Positions 44,480 through 61,847 of a stretch of DNA of 64,000 bases are shown here, piece after piece. Below the pieces are notes generated by a model, which was not told the DNA's origin, ran no database searches, and saw nothing but the letters and a program-made list of their open reading frames with translations. Positions within the stretch are counted from its first letter, which is position 1, and each line of letters starts with the position of its first letter. Where the stretch lies: contig JBAIAC010000040.1 in assembly GCA_037349315.1 (NCBI GenBank), positions 17,378,001 to 17,442,000 of the forward strand. The letters are read 5' to 3'. This DNA is from Chelydra serpentina. Its lineage: Eukaryota > Chordata > Testudines > Chelydridae. A program made the position numbers and the translations under genes.

Positions 44480-46088
44480 TATGGCTGTCAAGTGATTAAA
44501 AAAATTGATTGAGATTAATCACGTGATTAAAAAATTAATCGTGATTAAATTGCATTGTTAAACAACGGGGATATAGAATACCATTTATTTAAATATTTTT
44601 GATGTTTTCTACATTTTCAAATATATTGATTTCAATTACAACAGAATACAAAGTGCATAGTGCTCACTTTATATTTGATTACAAGTATTTGCACTGTAAA
44701 AAATCAAAAGAAATAGTATTTTTCAGTTCACCTAATTCAAGTACTGTAGTGAAATCTCTTTATGATGAAAGTTGAACTTACAAATGTAGAATTATGTACA
44801 AAAAAACCTGCATTCAAAAATAAAACAATGTACAATTTTAGAGTCTGCAAGTCCACTCAGTCTTTATGTTTTGTTCAGCCAATCGCTCAGACAAACAAGT
44901 TTGTTTACATTTGCTGGAGATAATGCTGCCCACTTCTCACTTTCAGGTAACATTGTAAACAAGAACAGGCATCACAAAATATGTATGTGCCAGATGCGCT
45001 AAAGATTCGTATGTCCCTTCAACCACCATTCCAGGGGACATGCCTCCATGCTGATGACGGGTTCTGCTCAACAATCCAAACAGTACAGACCGATGCATAT
45101 TCATTTTCATCATCTGAATCAGATGCCACGAGAAGGTTGATTTTCCGTTTTGGTGGTTTGGGTTCTATAGTTTCCGCATCAGAGTGTTGCTCTTTTAAGT
45201 CTTATGAAAGCCTGCTCCACATCTCATCCCTCTCAGATTTTGGAAGGCACTTCAGAGTCTTAAAACTTGGGTTGAGTGTTGTAGCTATCTTTAGAAATCT
45301 CACTTTGGTACCTTCTGTTTTGTCAAATCTGCTCTGAAAGTATTCTTAAAATGAACATGTGCTGGGTCTTCATCCAAGACTGCTATAACATGAAAGATAT
45401 AGCAGAATGCAGGTAAAACAGAGCAGGGGACATACAATTCTCCCCAACGGAGTTCAGTCACAAATTTAATTAACACATTTTTTTTTAACGAGCGTCATTA
45501 GCATGGAAGCATGTCCTCTGGAATGGTGGCTGAAGCATGAAGGGGCATATGAATGTTTAGCATATCTGGCACATAAATACCTTGCAACGCCAGCTACAAA
45601 AGTGTCATGCAAATGCTTGTTCTCACTTTCTGGTGACACTGTAAATAAGAAGCGGGTAGCATTATCTACCATAAATGTGAACTTGTTTGTCTTAGCCATT
45701 GGCTGAACAAGTAGTAAGATGGAGTGGACTTGTAGTCTCTGAAGTTTTACATTGTTTTGTTTTTGAGTGCAGTTATGTAACAAAAAAAAAATCTACATTT
45801 GTAAGTTGCACTTTCACAACAAAGATTGCACTACAGAACTTGTCTGAGGTGAACTGAAAAATACTATTTCTTTTGTTTATCATTTTTACAGTGCAAATAT
45901 TTGTAATCAAAAACACACTGATTTCAGTGACAATACAGAATACAGTATATGCAAATGAAGAAAAACACCCAAAATATTTAATACATTTCAACTGATAGTG
46001 CGATTAATGCTGATCAATCCCGATTAATGTTTTTAATTGTGATTTCTATGGAGTTGATCGCACAAGTTAACGGTGATTGACAGACCTA
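44480..46088 (-). mobile_element. Fold-back hAT element with about 0.6-kb inverted arms
   Basis: Ends TATGGCTGTCAA (44,480) and TTGACAGACCTA (46,088) are flanked by CAAAGAAC and CTAAGAAT (6 of 8 identical). Left arm 44,480-45,060 and right arm 45,490-46,088 are inverted copies of each other along almost their whole length; 'cagccaatcgctcagacaaa' in the left arm pairs with a near match in the right. A 430-bp single-copy centre separates them. The same family gives the deleted copy at 4103-5025. Confidence 0.88.
44870..45490 (-). pseudogene. Decayed hAT transposase remnant
   Basis: The minus strand through the centre and left arm reads as a broken transposase C-terminal half with several stops and frameshifts. 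The inverted right arm carries a second copy of the 3' end on the plus strand (45,503-45,706), where the hAT dimerisation pattern 'W...E....LA.LA.KYL.TPAT', then 'C.FSLSG', 'KKR..LS' and 'NVN' is easy to see. It is not functional. Confidence 0.75.
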
Positions 46089-46096
46089 CTAAGAAT

Positions 46097-47549
46097 CACT
46101 CTCTCTGGCATCTGTTGAGCTGTGCAGTGATGTGGAGAAAGACATGACGGCAGCATGCAGGGGCAGGTGGGATTCCACCCCCTCGCTCAACCTGGCTTCT
46201 CAGGTCGGTCAGGAAACTGCCACGCAGGAAAGTTGACATTTGCAGCTGAACTTTGGGGAAGCCACCAGCCTGGCTGGAGTGAAATTGTCTGGTGAGAGTG
46301 GGGAAAAGCTGGGCACAAACGGAGAAACTCTGCCTTGGATCAAACAGACTAGATACCGAAATCTCAGCTGGCACAGGCAAACCCTGGAGCAGGAGACTGG
46401 CCGAGGTTTCATCCAGCACCACTGGCTGAATGCTTCTTGCAACCAGCTGCAGCAGCATGGGGGGGACGGACACAAAAGGAGCTGGGAGTCACCTGACAAT
46501 ATATGACTCTGCCATGTGGCTGGATAACCCAAATCCACATATTTGTAAAGCTTGTGAAACAGTCACCCCAGGCTTAACCTGTAGAATTACAGACTCTCTC
46601 ACCTTTGATTGGTCTCCACCTGGTCCAGGTTTGTAAGGGACCATTAAGACGTTAGAACACGGTTTGTTCTAAACAGCCTCTTGCCCCCAAACCCTCCAGA
46701 CCGGGCAGCTTCTCAACAGCTGCACATTGTAAAGACGGTCCCTGCAGCAAATCACACAGCAGAGTGGCCAGGCTCTGCAGACGGTCTGCAGGCAGACAGG
46801 CACTAAGCCAAGTCAGGCACCAAGAAATTGAAGGAAGACTGACTCCATGGGGAAGACGTTACGTGTCTCTTCTCATCCCCAGAGAAACTACCAGCAAGGA
46901 GCGCCACCTCTATTTTAACTTTCCTTTGATAAAGTATCTGAAAGGTACTGGGGTACTGGCAGCCCTAGAGAACATGATGCTATGCCTACACAATGTGCAC
47001 AGTATAAGAATCCCTATGTGGCTCTACCATTGTGTCTACTCTCTACTCTGGAGAGGCACCATTACAAGGGAGTCTGCTTGGGCTGTATGCCATCATGGGG
47101 TGGCAGGATGTGTGGTGTACACACTTATTTTCTGCTAGGAACTGGATTGAGAAACAAGCCATTTCACAAAAGCTTCTAAGCAGTCGTGGGACGGGTACAA
47201 TTTTCAGTCACTGCTGATGTGGCTTGGATTCAAATGAACAAGCTGGAGGTGAACAGCTCCAAGGTCCATTACCCACTGGAGGGCAAAGCTCCTTTCGAGA
47301 AGCGTCAGTTCTGCAAAGCTGGACGTTGACTAGAAATGAAAGGCCTTAGCGGCCTGCTTGGAGAAAGGGAATGTTTGAAATAAGTGAAAATACCAAAAAA
47401 GTTTGAGTTCTGGGCTTGTTTCCAAGCATGTCAAACGAAAGAAAGGACGTGATTCTCTGATAAATGGCTGCAGGTAAAATTTTCAAATGTGCTCGAGGAC
47501 TTCGATTAAGTGCCTATGTCACTTTTGAAAATGGGACTCAGGCACATTT
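46097..47549. other. Intergenic sequence, nothing firm
   Basis: Unique sequence with short frames. An old repeat-like stretch with 'tttgaaaatgggactcaggc' lies near 47,520-47,545. Confidence 0.4.
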
Positions 47550-48662
47550 TTGAAAGTTTCGCCCTGTTTATTTTGTGTGTCTAGATTGTTGCATCCTCTG
47601 CTAATCTACAAAAATCTTAACCCCCGGCAAGCAATAAAACATTGGTGGCTACCTACCTGCTCAGGTTGCTGACACTCATTCTAATGTAACTGAGCAGCGC
47701 AGAACGCCACAGGAACAAGGTGCCAAAGAAAAACAACAGACAATGGAACTTTGTAATCAATGATTTTATCTTTGAAAATGGAAGCAAATATTTGGACAGG
47801 ATACTATGGCCGCTCTATAAGAGCGCATCTCTCAAATACTTCGCTGGTTCTCTTCGGGGATATCACGGCTAAAAAAAGCTTCAGGCACTGACTCCGTTTG
47901 AGCCTGGCTAGGCATCAGTTCATTTAAATAAAATACAAAGCTATAAACTAAAAAACCAAGGAGGCCTTTTCCCCACCCCCTTCTCTTTAAACCATCACTC
48001 TACCTTACACCAGTGTTGGTTGGGCAGTTAAATCTGGCATTTCAGAAACTCCATTGCCTCTGATGAGAAAAACAAAGACCTCCAGCACACAGACTTGATA
48101 CCACACATACAAATTAACAAAGATCACTACCCAGGGGAGAACTGGGTTTTGTTTTCCAAAATCCACCCCATTTCACCAGCCATTGATTGCAGTACAAAAA
48201 ACATCAAAAATTCAAATACCCCGGAATCGTCTAGGCTGCAAACTCCATTTCCAACGCACAACGCGAAGAACATTGGCTCACTGCCTTAAATAATCCAGAG
48301 CTGGTTTTATGAAGCTTTCATCCTGTGACACTGTACACGTTTTCTGTCCTCTATCAAGTTCTTACGCTTCACCTGCTAAAAGTTCACTTAACTGTCCCAA
48401 TGGTACGACTTCACCTTAGGTCAGAAACACTCACACCTTCCAGAACAAGAGACTCCTTCGTCGTAAGTTTTGAACATGCAACTACAAGAAAATGGAGAAC
48501 TTGAGAAATTCTAGCTAAATTACTGGAAGAGAAATTCAGCGCTCACGCCTTTGCCCAGCTAAAGGAATGCGAACCCGCCCCGTGCAAAGGCAGCCTCTCG
48601 TCTGGCACTTCCCCAGTTAATTGGGAAAGCAGCCCTCGTGCGAGTGTGTGTCTGACAGGCAG

Positions 48663-48694
<32 letters not shown>

Positions 48695-50521
48695 TAAGCT
48701 GTAGTGAGGCAATTCAAGAATCAAACCTCAGGAGGAAAAGGGTATTTTAGGCTTATCAGCTGGTTCACTGCTCTGGCCCACAGACAGGTTTTAACTACAC
48801 TTCTGTTTGATGAGCCCCTCCAAGACAGGTTGTCCTGGCCTGGGTAGGGCTCAACCCAAGTTCAACACACATCACAGCAAACTGTGCAGACTACCGGAGA
48901 TCTAGCACCCTTTGCCCCAACAGGTGCTGAAGCTGCTCGCCCCTGCAGGTAAATCCTTTGCAAGCCTGATCAGGGCCCACCTGGGAAGCTGCGTTTGTCA
49001 CCCAACGCCGCTCCCTCTCATAACACAGACCCTCACGGTAAGCAGACATTCACTGGGCTGAGGCTGTCACTGGACACCTGGAGCCCCACACCCAAGTCAG
49101 GGTGTTGGCTTTGGATTAACGTGCACTTACACCGAGTCTTTCACCTGAGGATCTCAAAGGTTTCTGAGACCAGGGCAGAAAAGCTGGAACTGCAATGGGA
49201 CTGGAGATAAAGGTCACTTATATTTCAGGAAATCGTCTGTTCCCTGGGATGGGATTTTACTATAGCTGGTGGGGTTACCAGGAAAGAGGGACAGAGGGAG
49301 AACGGGTATTGGAGGGGTTTTATTTTTGGAGACCTGTCATTGTAAAGTTACCCAACTGCCTCTAATGCTGCTTTGAAACCCATATTGAGGCTGGAATGTC
49401 TCAGCATCAAAAATGGGGGCGAAAATAGTTTACGCTCACAAATTTAAGAGTTTCTTTATAAGCAAGGGAGCCTGGGCTCGCAGCATTTAATGCAGACACA
49501 AATTTACAGCGAGGCAAAGGATTGGAATAGACATAATGGAAAACTTGGCTAAGTGCTTATGTCCCGCTGGCTTGCAAATCAGAATTCTGGGCATTCGTCT
49601 TCGCTATCTCGCTGCGCACCCTTACACCTTATGTTAGCTGGTAAACAGAAGGAACGTCTGCTGTGTAAAAAATATTTGGCCTTTAAAAAACAAAATGCCC
49701 CTTCTGACAACGTCAGAATAATCCAAAGCACAGGGTGTTTAAATGAGGACAGCATGACTCCAGGACAAGGGTTCGGTCTCTCGAATGTAGAAGGGGAAGA
49801 GTTATGTGGCGACATGAGTCACTTCACTCACAACCAAGTTTTTTAGCGAGGTGCTGATGGTGACTGGACACTGTTAAAAAGGCAGTAAAGTCAATGCACC
49901 TGGGTTTATGGGAGGGTCTCTAACTGCCTTGTCCACACTGCAAATGGAACTGATCAGATTGTTCAAAGATGAAGATTTATACAAAACAGCTTCATTTTGT
50001 TCTCTACACAGTATAAACACACACATGCACAGCCACACCCCAATTTCTACACGCTCACACACACACAGTGCTGTCCCTTTAGATTTAAAAAACAAATACT
50101 GCAAAGTGCCAAATAGGAAAAATAAAAGGCTACTTTTTTTTGGCAACTTTAAAAAAAATGATTAAGAACAAAGTGGTGTTGGTCCCTAATTCTATAAAAA
50201 GATACTTAGGCACAACACAAAGTCAGAATAGTTTGTTTTCAAAAAATTCATAACATCTGGAAACAAATTGTAAAAGTAGCACTTATTCTTTTGACTTAAT
50301 TTTGACCAAGTCACGTAACACATTAAAACATCAGAAAAATCTTTCACTAAAAAGCTTGGCTTTTAATCATCGGCTTTCGCTGAAGTTAATTTAGGAGAAT
50401 AATAAAGTTCTTATTGGAATGCTGCACGCTGCTGCTTGACGAACTTCTGAAATGGAATGTCTTCTTGAATGGCAGTGCCTCCCCAGCCCTGCTCCAGCTT
50501 AAAGTTCTGCTCCCTTGGCTC
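47550..50521 (-). other. CORO1C: CORO1C 3' untranslated region (extent inferred)
   Basis: AT-rich sequence downstream of the CORO1C stop, almost free of interspersed repeats, which contrasts with the flanks and suggests an exon. Minus-strand AATAAA hexamers lie at 49,319-49,324 and 47,567-47,572; either could be the end. A (CA)n run lies at 48,663-48,687. Confidence 0.4.
48663..48694 (+). repeat. (CA)n(TA)n microsatellite
   Basis: About 12 CA units followed by a short TA run. Confidence 0.9.
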
Positions 50522-57118
<6,597 letters not shown>

Positions 57119-59149
57119 CTATTCTCAGGAAGAGGAAAAAATGTGATCTGTGTTCGGCTTCCATCATTAATTGTGTTACTGCAGGACGAGGAGCCCTAGT
57201 AACAGACCAAGACCAGAGTAAAGAGACACCCCGCACACACACTTCATGTGGTTTGCAGATGCAGTCAGTATCAATCTGTGTAGCCGTGCCATGGGTAGAA
57301 CATGCGGATGGTCAGCTTCCATTTTAAGGGGGGTATTTAAGTCAGAAAGCTGTAAAGCAGGATAGAGTCACCTGTACCCTCCAGGATTCACCATCTGGGC
57401 ATGTTTAAAGATACCCGTAAGCTCTGTGTTTGGGATGAAGAACATTTCTCAAGGTCAGTGGCATTATGGATGTCCTGCAGAGGCCAGGAACAGAAGGTAC
57501 AATGTCTTAGTGCCTCCAGGCAGGTGCCTAAGGAGCATTGTACAATCTGTTCCCAGGGCTTGCAATGCAAGAATAAAACAGGGAGGACTCACAGGTGTAA
57601 GCCGCTTCAGGAGAATTCACACAGAACCCTTCCGGTAGATTATTAGTGGACGGGGGATGAACATTTGATACAAATTAATTAGCAGAATTTGAAGACCACC
57701 TGGGTAACCTGGTGGCAGAAGGGGGCTATTGAGAAGTTGGTGTCAGGCTGGAGGACACTTCCGTTTGCTGCAGTGACAACTATACAGGCCAACTGGGTGA
57801 AAGGCCGGCCGGGTTTGCTTTCCGCTGTGGTCAGATTTATGCTTAGCTCAGCTGGCTTGTTGCATGGTTCCAGCAGGGTCAAGGTTGCCCGTAACAACCA
57901 GGAATGGAAACTTTCCCCTTCTTAGACAAAGGAAGTAAAAAGCCACTTCTTGGTATTTTAGCTACCACTTAGATTAGATTACTGTGCTCTGTTCTTCCCT
58001 TCCTGTGCCAGACCTACAACCACGACACTTCGATAAAGAGAACAGCCCCAAAGGCTCTCCAAGATCCTTCCCCCACCTCTGCTGGGCGCTCATCAACCTG
58101 ACAGTTCTTTATCTTGACCCCGCCCCATTCCCAGTTTCCATATGGTCCGGGTTAGCAGCAAGGGGCTAGCAAGAATGGAGACTTTCGCACAGCAGAGCCG
58201 TTCCACACAGGCAATACTACTCGGCACAAACAGCATTTGTCATCTTCAAAGCACGGCATAAGCCTCACACCAGGGTTCAAATCTGTCTGCCCTCCAGTGG
58301 CCAGGTCCCAGGTTTAGTGCGGTAGATGTAGTGCTCTGAAACCTAGATTCCCTCCTAGTTCTAATTAATCTGTGCCCTCCCAGCCCGTCTGCCCTGTGCC
58401 CATCCTGCTCTCCCCACCTCCTCCTGGCCTGGCATTCTGCCTCTTCCCCCAGCACCCCTCTTCTACTAGAAACACTGCATAGCGAGAACAGCGAAGCCCT
58501 TTCCAGGCCCAGCTAGCCACCCCCTTTTCAAGCACTACGGATCCCGCATATCCCAACTGTGCTCCCTAATTCCCAGTGCGGCAGTGCACAAAGAATCAGT
58601 ACGTGGGCAGCAAATCGCGGCCAGAATGTCCTGAACACCCCAAATATGGCACCCCCTGGCAAAGCTCAGCAAGGGGAGAAGTAAAGACAGGAACCTTCAT
58701 AAACCATCCTCTCCCTCACGGACGTGCATTTCCACCCCTCGAACTCAAGCAAGACATACAACCTTGGACCAAAAAGCCACAAACTCCCCGTTCCCACCTT
58801 CAGGATATACACGCTCCCTGCCCAGCTACCAAAAATCCACCCAGCTCCCACCCTCTTCTTCTGGAGCCACCCAAAAGATGTCCCAGATTTGTCTCGTCAC
58901 CAAATACATGGTGACGCTAATATTTCCAGTGCAGCCTGAAGAGCTGGAAGTGCCGGTTCCACTGCTCTGCATGCCACACTGAAAGGCGTAACACTGGGCC
59001 TAGAGCAGTCAGCCAGTGAACGAAGAATCCGGTTCCTGGGACTCGCAGCTGCTTCTAGCAATGCCCCAGACCTCCTGGGATCCTGTCTCTTTAAAATTTC
59101 TCTAGTGCAGAGAATGATTGACACAGGAGTCGGCCAGCACTTCCTGGTC

Positions 59150-59580
59150 TGATCACACACTAAGAAGTAACTGGGGGAGGAAGCAGCAGAGGAGAGGGAA
59201 AAGAGTGGCTGAAGCCAGCCTGGGGGCCAGCGAAACCTCAGGGATCTGGGCACCAAGGCTCCCCACGCCCCACCTGCAGGAAGCTGAGTTTCGCCAGGGC
59301 AAAGAGCGTGCCCGGAGAGGAACCCCCGGCTCCCCCTCCTCCTCCCCCAGCCTGCAGAGAGGGCAGGCTCAGGCAGCTGTGCAGAGGAGGAGGAGGGGGG
59401 GGGGGGTCTATGCCTCCATGACTGCACAGCCTGCCTGGAGTGTGCGTCTCAGCTGATGAGAAGTCGGAGCAGCGGGAAGGGAAGCGAAGCGGCCTGGCCC
59501 AGCCCAGGCTTGGTAGGGCAGAGAAAGGCGCCGTGGGAAGACAATGGCAGAGACCCACAGCTGGGACAGGCTACCAGGGC
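59150..59580 (-). promoter_or_regulatory. GC-rich block, possible alternative CORO1C promoter/exon
   Basis: A local GC- and CpG-richer stretch with a poly-G run (59,395-59,406). On the minus strand a good donor CTGCAG|GTGGGG occurs at 59,274/59,273, after an open frame ending ...LAKLSFLQ. Mammalian CORO1C is known to use alternative first exons, but this one is only inferred. It could instead serve the plus-strand gene at 60,569. Confidence 0.25.
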
Positions 59581-59989
59581 AAGTTACAGACTGACTCAGA
59601 ACACCGGGTGTTGACCGAGAACTCCTGGGGCTCCGGATTACAGCAACCCTAGGGACCAGGGAAGGGGCCCCCAGCTGGGCAGAGACAGACACGCAGCCAT
59701 GGCTAGATCATGAACTGTTACACGTGGGCTTTGGTTGCGGTTATTAAAAGGAAAGCGGAATCATCCTGCCCACTTTGTGGCTGTACCGCTGCAGACTACA
59801 CCTGGTCGGGAGCCGCCGCACAGAGAGCCTGGGTTCCGCAATACGAGACTGGGGCAAGTAACCAACGGGCGGAGGAATTTGCACACTGGTTTGGAATAAG
59901 CTTTGAGGGAGGCGTGTGGCCTAGCAAGCAAAGGACCGGGAGCAGCAATTTCTAACCTGTAACCCCAGCGGTCTCTCCAAAGCACTCAG

Positions 59990-60090
59990 AGGCCTTGCAC
60001 ACTGGTTGAGTATCGACATAGGACCTACCTCACAGGGGTGTCATGAGGACTAGCTCACAGTTGTGAAGGGCGCTGATGAAAAGCACTAGG
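59990..60090 (+). repeat. SINE 3' fragment
   Basis: Contains 'ctacctcacaggggtgtcat' and 'aaaagcactaggtaagtgct', the pattern found in the 3' region of MIR-type SINEs. Boundaries are approximate. Confidence 0.5.
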
Positions 60091-60568
60091 TAAGTGCTGA
60101 GAATTTCTAGAGGAGGGGGAAAAAGCGTAAGAGACTCTGCCATTCCAGCCCGCGGAGGTTTGGTTATTGCAGCAACTTCAGTTCACACAGTTTTGGACCC
60201 TCCAGGCTTTAGTTTTATTCAGATCCAAATCTCGAGAAACAATGAAGTGACTTTTGCTCAACTTTGCTGCATCACCTATGGGCGAGAGGGGTTTCATCCA
60301 ACAGGGGGAGAGGGGACAAGTGGATGGCACTGAACAGGGACTCCGCCACTAAGGAGACACCGGTCACATAAGAGAAAGACTAAATCACTCCCTCTCGCTA
60401 CTGGAGGAAGAAGGCGAGAAGAGAAGGCCCTGGAGTGATCTCGACACATTTGACGCATGTGTTTCTTTGAGGCATTCTGAGTTTTAAGAGGTTTCACACT
60501 TGGGGTGCAGGGGTTTTAGAGCATTGGTCGCGCTTTGGACTTCTTTGCGTACTGCACTTCGAGACGGG

Positions 60569-61222
60569 ATGAAGCAGGAAGAGGAGGAGGTGGTCGTGAG
60601 GATGGAGGGGGAAGAGGTTGGTAACACAGGAGCGCGAAGAGGCGCAGTGCCCGTCCACACACACCATGGCAGGGGAGTGAGATTTTCCGAGGTGTGGGAG
60701 TACTTCCACATTGCCCCGCCCCGGACTGGACACCACCCCAGCCAATACGCTGCCTGCAGGCTGTGTGGCCGACAGGTCAGCCGTGGTCCAGGGCTTAACG
60801 TTGGGACCACCGCTCTGTGGAAACACCTGCGGAGCATGCACAGAGAGGAGCTGGAGAAGAGCGGGCACAGGCAGGTCAACCAATGCCCAGGGGCGCACTT
60901 GCCTGTGGTACAGCACCAGCCAGTCGCAGAGGGGGAATGGGCTCAGCTCATGGAGCAGATGGGGGCACTGGCTCTGCGTGCCAGCCAGCGGGAGAGGGCT
61001 GTGGAGAAGAGGGAGAAGGCTGTGGAACGGAGGGCCAGGGCCGTGGAGCGGCGCGAGAGGGCCGTGGAGCGGCGCGAGAGGGCCGTGGAGGAGGAGGAGA
61101 GGTCTCTGACCGAGAGGATGCTGAAGATGAAGGCTGAGGAGGTTCAGGTGCGGCTGAAAGGTACACGCGAGAGGGAAAGTGCCCTGGCCTCAGCTGCTGC
61201 TCTCCCCAGGCACTTTGTGTAG
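60569..61222 (+). CDS. ZBED3: ZBED3-like BED zinc-finger protein (nested, antisense to CORO1C)
   Basis: A 217-residue single-exon frame from the first ATG after an in-frame TAA (60,485-60,487); an upstream TTG at 60,500 is open but not a likely start. Acidic N-terminus; BED finger with aromatic SEVWEYF (40-46) and Cys63-x2-Cys66-x19-His86-x4-His91; then EGEWAQLMEQMGALALR and a long charged coiled coil (about 137-209) built from heptads such as RERAVER. The finger and the MEQMGALA-plus-coil arrangement resemble mammalian ZBED3, an intronless-coding protein that binds Axin and promotes Wnt/beta-catenin signalling. A proline-rich PPPGPP-type Axin-binding stretch is not visible here, and the C-terminus (SAAALPRHFV) looks different. 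ZBED3 lies on another chromosome in human, so this may be a relocated gene, paralogue or retrocopy. ZBED genes descend from hAT transposases. An AATAAA lies at 61,842-61,847. Confidence 0.72.
   Translation: MKQEEEEVVVRMEGEEVGNTGARRGAVPVHTHHGRGVRFSEVWEYFHIAPPRTGHHPSQYAACRLCGRQVSRGPGLNVGTTALWKHLRSMHREELEKSGHRQVNQCPGAHLPVVQHQPVAEGEWAQLMEQMGALALRASQRERAVEKREKAVERRARAVERRERAVERRERAVEEEERSLTERMLKMKAEEVQVRLKGTRERESALASAAALPRHFV
60989..61093 (+). repeat. 21-bp in-frame tandem repeat (coiled-coil heptads)
   Basis: Five consecutive 21-bp units encode RERAVEK, REKAVER, RARAVER, RERAVER and RERAVEE. The third and fourth junctions repeat almost exactly at DNA level, which suggests slippage expansion of one heptad. 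Confidence 0.85.
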
Positions 61223-61841
61223 GAATACTCGGGCTTTAGGCCCATGTTGTGAGACTAAGATCAACACCCAGGCAGGTGACTGAAGCAATATTTTAAGACC
61301 TGGTGTGAACTGTCTGGACTGTGTTCTAGGCCTCTGACCTGCAAAACAGAACCACCAACCTCCCGGATTCCCTGCAGCCTCTGACGGCCTCCTTCCGAAA
61401 CAAAAGGCACGGATCTTGCGTGTTCAAAGCTGGGTCCCGGTTTCTAACACTGGAACACAGAGCTCCACCAGGCACAAGCAGTGCTGCGGGTAGACTCAGC
61501 CAGTCATGGCCCTAGCAGGCCGACGATGTGGTCAATCAAATCTTTGGTTAGGAGACCAGTTCGAAACCAAACCAAAGTCTCAAAAGACATCGGCCTATGC
61601 GGAAAGGGCACAGAGGATCTGATGACCCAGAAAAGATTCCAGTAGTTTCCATTACTAGGCTCAAAACGAACCTAGCCAAGTTTCGCACAAGTTTCAGGCT
61701 ATGCAATCAAGTCCTCATGCCACTTTTACTGATATTGACTTGGACCACAAAAATATTTCTTCATCTTGTTCTCTTAGGCATGCCTGTCGAAGAATGTAAT
61801 TGTAACAGAGGGTAAGAGAATCCCATTGGATGGATTGCGCA

Positions 61842-61847
61842 AATAAA
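61842..61847 (+). terminator. Possible polyadenylation signal of the ZBED3-like gene
   Basis: AATAAA on the plus strand, 620 bases after the stop codon. Other signals may exist further on; there is no transcript evidence. Confidence 0.3.

Noticed and set aside
60500..60568. N-terminal extension of the ZBED3-like protein
   Set aside because: The upstream start is TTG. The first ATG after the in-frame stop is at 60,569, so the shorter protein is preferred.
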